NCBI RefSeq assembly: GCF_943181415.1
Contig: NZ_CALPBZ010000006.1
Coordinates: forward strand, 1-64,000
Origin: Microbacterium sp. Marseille-Q6648
GTDB lineage: Bacteria; Actinomycetota; Actinomycetes; Actinomycetales; Microbacteriaceae
Reading direction: 5' to 3'
Length of the DNA stretch: 64,000 nt
Shown: piece after piece, positions 1 through 6,350 of the stretch
How the letters are laid out: every line of letters starts with the position of its first letter
Numbering within the stretch: the stretch's first letter is position 1
Program-made: the position numbers and the translations under genes
The notes under the pieces: generated by a model
What the model was told of the DNA's origin: nothing
The model's input: the letters and a program-made list of their open reading frames with translations, nothing else
Databases searched by the model: none

Positions 1-19
1 GTACCGATCGATAGCGCGG

Positions 20-215
20 ATGCCGCGAGGTGGCGCGTCGGCGGGGTCCAGGCGCCGCGAGCTGGCGCGGATGCCGCAAGGTGGCGCGTCGGTGGGATCT
101 ACCCGCCGCGAGCTGGCGCGAATGCCGCAAAGTGGCGCGTCGGTGGGGTCCACGCGCCGCGAGGTGGCGCGGATGCCGCGAGGTGCCGCGGCGGTGGGAC
201 CGCCTTCCGGCGTCG
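20..215. repeat. 51-bp tandem repeat array (about 3.7 copies)
   Basis: Copies of a 51-bp unit begin at 20, 71 and 122, with a shorter diverging copy at 173. Each unit opens with ATGCCGC(A/G)A and contains GGTGGCGCGTCGG; a related GCCGCGAG-TGGCGCG block occurs again within each unit, so the repeat is internally duplicated. Because 51 is a multiple of three the array is open in several frames, but there is no ribosome binding site or recognisable protein, so I treat it as non-coding. It abuts the stop codon of the next gene and fills the left edge of the window; it may continue outside. Confidence 0.8.
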
Positions 216-2252
216 TCAGCGGTTGGCGCGGGCGTCGCGCTCGGCCAGGCGCGCGAGCTGCTCGTTGTAGGCCTCGAGCTCGGCGTCGCCCGTGCGGTCG
301 GCGTGCCGGTCGCGCCGACGCGTCTCACGGGTGTCGCTGCGCGACCACTGGATCGCCACCATCACGGCGAGGATCAGCGTGGGGATCTCGCCGATCGACC
401 AGGCCGCACCACCACCGGTGTACTGGTCCTCGAGCGGCGTCGCGCCCCACGTACGGCCCATCGCGCCGAACCACTCGGCGACCATGAGGCCCTCCTGCAT
501 CATGATGGCGATGCCGAAGAACGCGTGCATCGCCATGACGCCGATGAGCAGCAGCAGCCGACCCGCGTAGGGCAGCCGGTACGGCACCGGGTCGATGCCC
601 ACGAGCGACAGTACGAAGAGGTAGCCGGTGATGAGGAAGTGGGCGATCATCCACTCGTGCCCGAGGTGGTCGTAGAGCGACCAGCGGAACAGGTCGGTGT
701 AGTAGAACACCCACAGCGACCCGATGAACAGGCCGGCGGCCACGAACGGATGCGTGATCACGCGCGAGACGGGCGAGTGCACGGCCCACAGGATCCACTC
801 CCGCCCGCCGCGCGTCCCGTCGTCGCGCTTGCGGATGGCGCGCGCCGCCAGCGTGACCGGAGCACCCAGGACGAGCAGCAGCGGAATCGCCATCGTCAGC
901 AGCATGTGGCCGATCATGTGCATGCTGAACAGGTAGTCCTGGTAGACGTTGACGACCCCGCCCGTCACCCAGACGAGCAGAGCCAGTCCCGCCAGCCACA
1001 GCACGGCGCGGTGGATCGGCCACGCGTCGCCCCGACGTCGCAGCCGCCACACGCCGGCGAGGTAGAAGAAGGCGCCGAAGCCGGCGAGCACCGCCCACAG
1101 CAGGTCGATGTCCCACGCCGTGATCCACGACGCCAACGTCGGTTCGGGCGGCAGAGGCCCGCCGGTGAGGATCTCGGCCGGCGTCTGCTGCAGCGGAAGC
1201 CCCGCGTCCGCGGGTGGAGGCGTGCGGGCCAGGGCCGCGGCCGCGCCGCTGGCGACGCCCATGAGTGCCAGCTCGAACGCGATGAGACTCCAGAAGGCGC
1301 GCGAAGCGGCATCCTCGTGCAGGCGCGTGATGACCCGGCGGCGGTACCACGCGCCGAGGACGCCCATGGCCACGAGCGCGCCGACCTTGACCACGAGGAT
1401 CAGTCCGTAGGGCGACAGCAGCGCATCCCAGACGCGCAAGCCGACCGCGGCCCGCACGACGCCCGAGACCGATACGACGACGAAGGCGGCGAGGGCCAGG
1501 CTCGAGTAGCGCGCGACGATGTGGACGAGGCGCGAGCGTTCCAGCGCGGGTCGCACGATGACCAGCGCGAGGAGCCCGCCGAGCCACACCGCCGCGGCGA
1601 TCATGTGGAGCACCAGCGCGACGACGGCGGAGTTGTGGTCGGCCTCGTCGCCGGAGTGTCCCTGCGTGCCCATCGGCACCAGCGCCGCAGCCGAGAGCAG
1701 GGCGACGAAGAACACGGCGGTGAACGAGCGGACGGCGAAGGTCAGGATCGTCAGGACCGCTCCGGCCACCGTGGTGATGAGCCACGTGCGGCCGACCTCG
1801 GTCTCGACCAGGAAGCGAGCCAGCTGAGCCCCGAACTCGGGCCCCGCGCTCACCTCGGGGTTGAAGGCGTCGACGAATGTGAGGAACCCGGTCGCGGCGG
1901 CCGCGACGGTGAAGATCGACGCCGAGACGGATGCCGCATCCAGCGCGACGTCGAACTCGCGCTCGCCGGAGCGCAGGGCGAAGAGGGCGAGGACGAGGAC
2001 GCCGACGAGCCCGGCGGCCGACAGGTTCACCAGCAGCTTCGCCACCGGCAGACCCCAGCGCACGAGAGGCCCGGGGTCGCCGATCGCCAGTGGCTCGGCC
2101 GCGCCGCCGTACGCGAGCGCCCACGTCAGGACGACCAGCGCGGACCCGACCAGGATCAGTGGGCCCGCGATGCGCAACCGGCCCGCGGATCCGGCGCGTT
2201 CCCGCCCCTCGCGCGGCGCCGCGGCGGCGGGCGAAAGGGCGGTCGGGTTCAC
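216..2252 (-). CDS. CopD/CtaG fusion: copper-transport and cytochrome c oxidase assembly membrane protein
   Basis: The 678-residue protein looks like a fusion of two polytopic membrane domains. Roughly residues 30-330 resemble CopD (copper resistance D, with conserved His such as the GTQGHSGDEADHN segment). Roughly residues 370-640 resemble the caa3-type CtaG family, with SMHMIGHMLLTM and the HEWMIAHF histidines. About 14-15 hydrophobic segments are visible. Such actinobacterial fusions are thought to handle copper for cytochrome oxidase assembly at the plasma membrane; that role is inferred from family. The start is a GTG at 2252. The C terminus is hydrophilic and charged. The gene is monocistronic here, separated from upstream HU by a strong hairpin. 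Confidence 0.88.
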   Translation of the reverse strand: MNPTALSPAAAAPREGRERAGSAGRLRIAGPLILVGSALVVLTWALAYGGAAEPLAIGDPGPLVRWGLPVAKLLVNLSAAGLVGVLVLALFALRSGEREFDVALDAASVSASIFTVAAAATGFLTFVDAFNPEVSAGPEFGAQLARFLVETEVGRTWLITTVAGAVLTILTFAVRSFTAVFFVALLSAAALVPMGTQGHSGDEADHNSAVVALVLHMIAAAVWLGGLLALVIVRPALERSRLVHIVARYSSLALAAFVVVSVSGVVRAAVGLRVWDALLSPYGLILVVKVGALVAMGVLGAWYRRRVITRLHEDAASRAFWSLIAFELALMGVASGAAAALARTPPPADAGLPLQQTPAEILTGGPLPPEPTLASWITAWDIDLLWAVLAGFGAFFYLAGVWRLRRRGDAWPIHRAVLWLAGLALLVWVTGGVVNVYQDYLFSMHMIGHMLLTMAIPLLLVLGAPVTLAARAIRKRDDGTRGGREWILWAVHSPVSRVITHPFVAAGLFIGSLWVFYYTDLFRWSLYDHLGHEWMIAHFLITGYLFVLSLVGIDPVPYRLPYAGRLLLLIGVMAMHAFFGIAIMMQEGLMVAEWFGAMGRTWGATPLEDQYTGGGAAWSIGEIPTLILAVMVAIQWSRSDTRETRRRDRHADRTGDAELEAYNEQLARLAERDARANR

Positions 2253-2273
2253 CCTGCAAGCCTAATCGCGCAA

Positions 2274-2312
2274 CAGAAGGGGGATGCCGCGCGGTGCGGC
2301 ATCCCCCTTCTG
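2274..2312 (-). terminator. Perfect 17-bp stem hairpin after the HU gene
   Basis: An inverted repeat with arms 2274-2290 and 2296-2312 pairs perfectly over 17 bp around a 5-nt loop. It lies between the HU stop codon (2330) and the start of the CtaG-like gene (2252), so it probably ends HU transcription. The trailing T content is weak (TTCTGTTGCG on the minus strand). Both arms contain the GGATGCC/GGCATCC word that recurs throughout the window. Confidence 0.75.
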
Positions 2313-2329
2313 GCGAGGCGTGGGGCGTC

Positions 2330-2617
2330 TTACTTGACGGCAGCCTTGAGCTTCGAGCCGGCGGTCACCTTGACGCGCTTGCCGGCCGGGATCTTGATCT
2401 CTTCACCGGTCTGCGGGTTGCGGCCGGTGCGAGCCGACGTGTCGACCTGCTCGAACGCGATCCAGCCCGGGATCGAGACCTTGTTGCCCTTGGCGACCGC
2501 GTCGGACACGGTGGAGAAGAGGGAGTCGAGCACGCCCGAGACAGCGGACTGGCTCTGGCCCGTCGCGCTGGCGATGCTCGCGACGAGTTCGGTCTTGGTG
2601 ATGGACTTGTCGGCCAT
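2330..2617 (-). CDS. hup: HU-family nucleoid-associated DNA-binding protein
   Basis: The 95-residue protein matches HU in length and order: an N-terminal helical dimerisation half (SITKTELVASIASATGQSQ), the GWIAFEQ turn, and the DNA-binding beta arm with TARTGRNPQTGEEI-like sequence (here SARTGRNPQTGEEI, about residues 61-74), which carries the conserved RNPQTG. It lacks the long Lys/Ala-rich C-terminal tail of mycobacterial HupB, so it is the short bacterial form. HU bends and compacts DNA in the nucleoid. The start is set by GGAGGA about eight bases upstream of the ATG at 2617; an upstream in-frame extension has no family support. Confidence 0.95.
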   Translation of the reverse strand: MADKSITKTELVASIASATGQSQSAVSGVLDSLFSTVSDAVAKGNKVSIPGWIAFEQVDTSARTGRNPQTGEEIKIPAGKRVKVTAGSKLKAAVK

Positions 2618-2821
2618 AGGTATGTCCTCCAAAGGCGCGGGATCCGCCGCCTTCTTCATTGCTCGGACCGGACGGCGCATGCCCTCCGGCTGGTCGGATC
2701 GACCGCCTCGACTATAGCCAGAAACCGCGGAAATTCGCGGATTTTGACCCTTTACGGCCTTTCGCCCCGGCGTGTCGGGGTCTGGAGTGGCCAATGGGAC
2801 CCGTGAGGTGAGGTGCGGCCG

Positions 2822-2833
2822 TACTCTGAGGCC
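2822..2833 (+). promoter_or_regulatory. -10-like TACTCT six bases before the ion-channel ATG
   Basis: TACTCT (2822-2827) is followed by GAGGCC and then ATG at 2834, the spacing expected if transcription starts at the A of the start codon. No good -35 is visible. The same geometry recurs at several other genes here, which favours 2834 over the in-frame GTG at 2813. Confidence 0.4.
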
Positions 2834-3315
2834 ATGGTCATCGTGAGCAATGTCATCGGCACGGCGCTCATCCTGATCGCCTTGAACGACGTGTTCCAGA
2901 CGCTCCTGCGCCCGAGCGCCACCGGTCGTCTGACGCACGTCGTCTTCCGCCTCGCATGGGCTCTGGCGCGGCGTCGCCGGCGTTCGCTGTTCTCGAGCGG
3001 GGCTCTCACGGTGCTTATGACCATCGCGATGTGGCTGGCGCTCGTCACGGTCGGCTGGGCCCTCGTCTACCTGCCGCACGTGCCCGAGGGGTTCTCGTAC
3101 TCCGGCGTGGATCCCGAGCGTTACGTGCCGTTCGTCGAAGCGCTGACCTTCTCGATGGTGGCCCTGACGACCTTGGGCCTGGGCGATGTGATCCCGGCCG
3201 AGCCGTGGATCCGCGCGCTCTCGCCCCTGGAAGCGCTCACCATGTGCGGGGCGAGTCGCCGGCCGAGGTGCTCGACCACGTCGCCAGCAGCCACGGGCAC
3301 TCCGCCCACGACTGA
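2834..3315 (+). pseudogene. Remnant of a two-TM potassium-channel-like gene, internally deleted and frameshifted
   Basis: From the ATG at 2834 the frame reads as an ion channel (Ion_trans_2 type): two membrane segments flanking a pore loop with the filter-like TTLGLGDV. It continues through the post-filter segment SPLEALT, then changes abruptly to low-complexity residues with no family resemblance. In the frame shifted by one, the bases directly after the break read GESPAEVLDHVASSHGHSAHD and stop at 3315, which looks like an authentic hydrophilic C terminus. The simplest reading is a deletion of the last membrane helix and much of the cytoplasmic tail, fusing the gene's two ends out of frame. 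Assignment as a channel is fairly sure; loss of function is inferred. Confidence 0.7.
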
Positions 3316-3324
3316 TCGTCGCTG

Positions 3325-3448
3325 GGGGCGCGTGCGCACGCGTCCCCGGCAGGGTGCCAGGGGGGTAGGTTTCGGGGCGCGTGCGCACGTGTCACCGCCG
3401 GGGTGCCAGGGGGGTAGGTCTCGGGGCGCGTGCGCACGCGTCACCGCG
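3325..3448. repeat. 49-bp tandem intergenic repeat with palindromic core CGTGCGCACG
   Basis: Three copies of GGGGCGCGTGCGCACG start at 3325, 3374 and 3423, spaced exactly 49 bp. The rest of the unit is GGGTGCCAGGGGGGTAGGT and is well conserved between the first two copies. The core CGTGCGCACG is a perfect 10-bp palindrome. The array fills the gap between the channel remnant and the convergent esterase gene. No coding or terminator function is evident. Confidence 0.85.
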
Positions 3449-3462
3449 AGACGGCGCGCTCG

Positions 3463-4581
3463 TCAGGCGTGCAGGCGCCGCAGCGCCGAGACGACATCGT
3501 CGTGCCAGCGGCGGGCGGCGGGCAGCGCGCCGGTGAAGACCGGAGTGTCGTGGGTCACCCCCTGGTAGCGCACGACCGAGGCGTCGACGCCGGCCGCACG
3601 CAGCGCCGCACCATAGGCGTCGCCATCGCCGCGCAGGGGGTCGTACTCCGCCGTGAGGATCACCGCCGGCGGCAGGTCGGCGTGCGAGGTGGCGCGCAAC
3701 GGCGACGCGTACGGCTCGCGAGCGAGCTCGGCCCGGGGCAGGTACGTGCGCGCAACCGAGCGCAGCTCGCGCCGGGCGAGAACGTTCGGCACCCCGAGGG
3801 CACGCGTCGCGCGCAGATCGAGCATGCGCCCGGTCAGGTCGACCACCGGCACCTCGAGCACCTGCAGTCTCAGCGGACGACGCCCGCGATCGCGGTTGAG
3901 CAGCGTGAGCGCGGCGGCGACGTTCGCGCCCGCCGACGTACCTGCCACGGCGATGCGCCCGGCGTCCACCCCGAGCGCGTCGGCGTTGTCGAACAGCCAC
4001 TCCAGCGCCGCGTGCGCCTGCTCCACCTGCGTGGGGTAGCGGTGCTCAGGTGCCAGGGCGTAGTCCACGGCCACCATCGCGACTCCCGCGTCCGCGGCGC
4101 GACGCCGGAATGCGGCATCCGTGGTCGGGTAGTCGATGCCCCCGATGCGGAACGCTCCGCCGAAGAACGCCAGCGCCCCCGGAACCGGCCTATCGGCATC
4201 GGGGTGGTAGATGCGCACGCGCACGGCCGGATAGCCGGGCACGTCGACCTCGTGCTCGGTGGTCCGGATGCCGGGGCCCGGCGTCCCGACCGTCCGAAGC
4301 TCGGTGCGATCCCACGCCAGCGCCGCCCTCCGGTGCTTCGCCCGAGCTCGTGCGCGCGGCCCCGGCCCGGCCGCACGTGCGCCTGCCGCGGTGCCCGCCG
4401 GAGCCGCGTGCGGCTGCCGTGGTGCGGACACCTGCCCGGAAGGCGCGGACGCGGCCGACCAGGGCAGGCGAAGCGGGTCGAGAAGGCTGCGCACGCGCGA
4501 GCGGACGGTGCCGAGCGCCTGGTCGAACAGGTAGCGGCGGTGCACGCGCAGGCGCTCCGAGAAGAACGGGTCGAGCGGCAT
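3463..4581 (-). CDS. Alpha/beta hydrolase of the hormone-sensitive-lipase-like esterase family
   Basis: The protein is 372 residues from the ATG at 4581. After an Ala/Arg/Pro-rich stretch of unknown role (about residues 40-90) comes an HSL-type esterase fold with GTSAGAN (nucleophile Ser), TAEYDPLRGDG (acid) and VTHDTPVF (catalytic His). The family's HGGG oxyanion-hole motif appears as FFGGAF, so the usual leading His is Phe. It probably hydrolyses short acyl esters in the cytoplasm; the substrate is unknown. An in-frame ATG at 4668 would start inside the upstream terminator hairpin, so 4581 is preferred. It is convergent with the channel remnant. Confidence 0.85.
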   Translation of the reverse strand: MPLDPFFSERLRVHRRYLFDQALGTVRSRVRSLLDPLRLPWSAASAPSGQVSAPRQPHAAPAGTAAGARAAGPGPRARARAKHRRAALAWDRTELRTVGTPGPGIRTTEHEVDVPGYPAVRVRIYHPDADRPVPGALAFFGGAFRIGGIDYPTTDAAFRRRAADAGVAMVAVDYALAPEHRYPTQVEQAHAALEWLFDNADALGVDAGRIAVAGTSAGANVAAALTLLNRDRGRRPLRLQVLEVPVVDLTGRMLDLRATRALGVPNVLARRELRSVARTYLPRAELAREPYASPLRATSHADLPPAVILTAEYDPLRGDGDAYGAALRAAGVDASVVRYQGVTHDTPVFTGALPAARRWHDDVVSALRRLHA

Positions 4582-4633
4582 GCGCCTATCCTCACCCGTC
4601 GCGGAGGCGTGGACCCGGTGGTTGACAACGCGA

Positions 4634-4665
4634 AAGGCCCGGAGTTCCGAGGAACTCCGGGCCTT
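4634..4665 (-). terminator. Rho-independent terminator of the rpmB-rpmG-rpsN operon
   Basis: Arms 4634-4648 and 4651-4665 are perfectly complementary over 15 bp (effectively 13 bp with a small loop), GC-rich, and followed on the minus strand by TTTCG. The hairpin lies about 50 bp after the rpsN stop codon and just before the esterase start. Confidence 0.85.
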
Positions 4666-4716
4666 CAAGCGAGGCGTGCTGGCTTACCAGCTCGCCCGTG
4701 CCGTATGCGTGCTGGC

Positions 4717-5022
4717 TTACCAGCTCGACTTGGTCACGCCGGGCAGCTCGCCGCGGTGCGCCATGTCACGGAAGCGGACACGCGAGATGCCGAACTTCGT
4801 GAGGACACCGCGGGGGCGGCCGTCGATGACGTCGCGCGAGCGCAGGCGAACCGGCGACGCGTTCTTGGGAAGCTTCTGCAGACCGAGGCGAGCGGCTTCG
4901 CGCTCCTCGTCGGTCGACGTCGGCGAAACGAGCGCCTTCTTCAGCTCTGCGCGCTTGGCGGCGTAGCGGTCGACGACCTCCTGGCGCTGCTGGTTGCGCG
5001 CGATCTTGCTCTTCTTGGCCAT
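4717..5022 (-). CDS. rpsN: 30S ribosomal protein S14, long zinc-independent form
   Basis: The 101-residue protein has the full-length S14 layout: basic N terminus ([14 protein letters not shown]), central KLPKNASP and C-terminal [19 protein letters not shown]. The short zinc-ribbon form has about 61 residues and two CxxC pairs; this one has no cysteine, so it is the C-minus type. It binds the 3' domain of 16S rRNA in the small-subunit head. It is third in the operon rpmB-rpmG-rpsN, starting three bases after the rpmG stop, and is followed by a strong terminator. Confidence 0.97.
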   Translation of the reverse strand: MAKKSKIARNQQRQEVVDRYAAKRAELKKALVSPTSTDEEREAARLGLQKLPKNASPVRLRSRDVIDGRPRGVLTKFGISRVRFRDMAHRGELPGVTKSSW

Positions 5023-5025
5023 GGA

Positions 5026-5196
5026 TCAGCGCTCCTCTCGGAATTCGACGTGCTTGCGGATGACCGGGTCGTACTTCTTCAGCACGATGCGGTCGGGGTT
5101 GTTGCGGCGGTTCTTGCGCGTCACGTAGGTGTACCCCGTGCCGGCGGTCGAACGCAGCTTGATGATCGGACGGACGTCCTGAGCCTTCTTGGCCAT
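5026..5196 (-). CDS. rpmG: 50S ribosomal protein L33, cysteine-free form
   Basis: The 56-residue protein reads [20 protein letters not shown] and continues with the L33 signature [15 protein letters not shown] and a C terminus ending HVEFREER. The CxxC pairs of zinc-binding L33 are absent, so this is the C-minus paralogue type. Its ATG overlaps the rpmB stop codon (TGATG on the minus strand), indicating translational coupling. L33 sits near the E site of the large subunit. Confidence 0.96.
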   Translation of the reverse strand: MAKKAQDVRPIIKLRSTAGTGYTYVTRKNRRNNPDRIVLKKYDPVIRKHVEFREER

Positions 5197-5432
5197 CAGA
5201 GCTTCACACCCTTCGCGATCAGGTCCTTCACGACCGACTCGATGCCGCGGACGTCAATGACCTTGATGCCCTTGGCCGACACGTTCAGCGTGATCTTGCG
5301 ACCGAGCGAAGGAACGAAGTAGGTCTTCTTCTGCACGTTCGGGTCGAAGCGACGCTTCGTCCGGCGGTGCGAGTGCGAGATGTTGTGACCGAAGCCGGGA
5401 ACTGCTCCAGTCACCTGGCACACTGCTGCCAT
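5196..5432 (-). CDS. rpmB: 50S ribosomal protein L28
   Basis: The 78-residue protein has the L28 N terminus [20 protein letters not shown], then [14 protein letters not shown] and the C-terminal hydrophobic segment. It has one cysteine only, not the paired CxxC of zinc-binding L28. It opens the operon rpmB-rpmG-rpsN. Zinc-free versions of exactly these three proteins are known to be Zur-controlled in some actinobacteria, but I found no convincing Zur palindrome in 5433-5600. It may be the only copy of these proteins in the genome. Confidence 0.96.
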   Translation of the reverse strand: MAAVCQVTGAVPGFGHNISHSHRRTKRRFDPNVQKKTYFVPSLGRKITLNVSAKGIKVIDVRGIESVVKDLIAKGVKL

Positions 5433-5444
5433 AGTGATTTCTCC

Positions 5445-6311
5445 CTAGTACCGTGGAGCCGGACGGCCCCACCCAAGATCCCTTGTCTGCATCTCGTCGC
5501 ACACGTCACCCACGCCCGGAACACCGGTCGTGGAGCGAACGAAGAGTGACGAAACGCGAACTGCGTGCTGGAGTGCGCGCAGACAAAGAGTCAGTCTAGC
5601 ACGGGAGCTGTCCCGCCCCTCCGGCCCCGCCCCCTGCGCCGCCTGCCCCCGACGGCCCTGCGCCCGCCCCCAGCGGAACACCGACACGGTCGGCTCGTCG
5701 GGGACCCAAAACCGCCACGGGAACGTTTCGCCGCCGGCCACGCCGGCGACCCCGACCCGAGGTCCTGTCGCGACGCGCTCCAGCGGCTCCCGCCGAAGGT
5801 GAAGGCGCGCGACGGCGCCCGCGCGCTCCTCCCCGGTGACGGCGTCGATGCCGTCGTGGATCGGATGCCGCAGGCCGACCGCGTCGCCGAGCCGACCGGG
5901 CCCCCGGGCGAGGTCGATCGGACGCCGCGCCGCCGGGCGACGCCGGAAGGCGGCATCCCGCCCTTCGACGATCTCGCCCCCGCGCAGCAGCACACCGCCG
6001 GCCACCCCGTCGGGCCCGCATACGACGTTCACGCACGAATGGATGCCGTGACTCAGGTACACGTAGAGATGGCCCGGCTCGCCCCACATCGTGGCGTTGC
6101 GGGCGGTGGGTCCCATCCGCGCGTGCGACCCGGGGTCGGGCACCTCGCCGGTGCCGCGCCCGTGATATGCCTCGACCTCGGTGAGCCGCACGGTGACGTG
6201 CTCGCCGTCGACGACGGTCGACAGGTGCGCGCCCAGCAGTCGCGGTGCGACCTCGAGCGGAAGCGCGCTCAGCTGCTCCCGCGTCGCGGGCACAAGAGGC
6301 GGCGCAGACAT
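5445..6311 (-). CDS. 3-methyladenine DNA glycosylase (AAG/MPG family) with an extended C terminus
   Basis: Residues 1 to about 215 form an MPG-type base-excision glycosylase: LLGAHLSTVVDGEHVTVRLT, the active-site region EVEAYHGR with catalytic Glu, then GHLYVYLSHGIHSCVNVVC and ARGPGRL. It flips out alkylated purines and cuts the N-glycosidic bond. Family members normally end shortly after PTVSVFRWG; this frame runs about 70 residues further in an Arg/Ser-rich tail that reads through what should be the rpmB promoter and leader, ending 13 bp before rpmB. The tail is probably a lost-stop extension. TAGACT lies seven bases upstream of the ATG, suggesting a leaderless message. Confidence 0.85.
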   Translation of the reverse strand: MSAPPLVPATREQLSALPLEVAPRLLGAHLSTVVDGEHVTVRLTEVEAYHGRGTGEVPDPGSHARMGPTARNATMWGEPGHLYVYLSHGIHSCVNVVCGPDGVAGGVLLRGGEIVEGRDAAFRRRPAARRPIDLARGPGRLGDAVGLRHPIHDGIDAVTGEERAGAVARLHLRREPLERVATGPRVGVAGVAGGETFPWRFWVPDEPTVSVFRWGRAQGRRGQAAQGAGPEGRDSSRARLTLCLRALQHAVRVSSLFVRSTTGVPGVGDVCDEMQTRDLGWGRPAPRY

Positions 6312-6318
6312 GGCGAGC

Positions 6319-6344
6319 AGTCTAGAACTCCGCGGCGATAGTCT
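6319..6344. promoter_or_regulatory. Divergent -10 elements for the glycosylase and the MFS gene
   Basis: On the minus strand TAGACT (6319-6324) lies seven bases before the glycosylase ATG at 6311. On the plus strand TAGTCT (6339-6344) lies six bases before the MFS ATG at 6351. Neither gene has a Shine-Dalgarno sequence in the available space, so both messages are probably leaderless. The -35 regions are not recognisable. Confidence 0.5.
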
Positions 6345-6350
6345 TCGCGC

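Noticed and set aside
30-2717. A very long open frame on the plus strand opposite the CopD/CtaG gene
   Set aside because: It is Arg/His/Asp-rich with no family resemblance and lies antisense to a clearly conserved membrane protein; such frames are expected from high GC at third codon positions.
4669-4716. Small repeated GTGCTGGCTTACCAGCTCG segment after rpsN as a coding or attachment site
   Set aside because: It is a short direct duplication (GCGTGCTGGCTTACCAGCTCG at about 4674 and 4708) of the rpsN 3' end, consistent with a local duplication; no integrase is nearby.
5433-5600. Zur box upstream of rpmB
   Set aside because: I looked for TGA-AA-TT-TCA symmetry and found only scattered partial matches such as the isolated TGACGAAAC.
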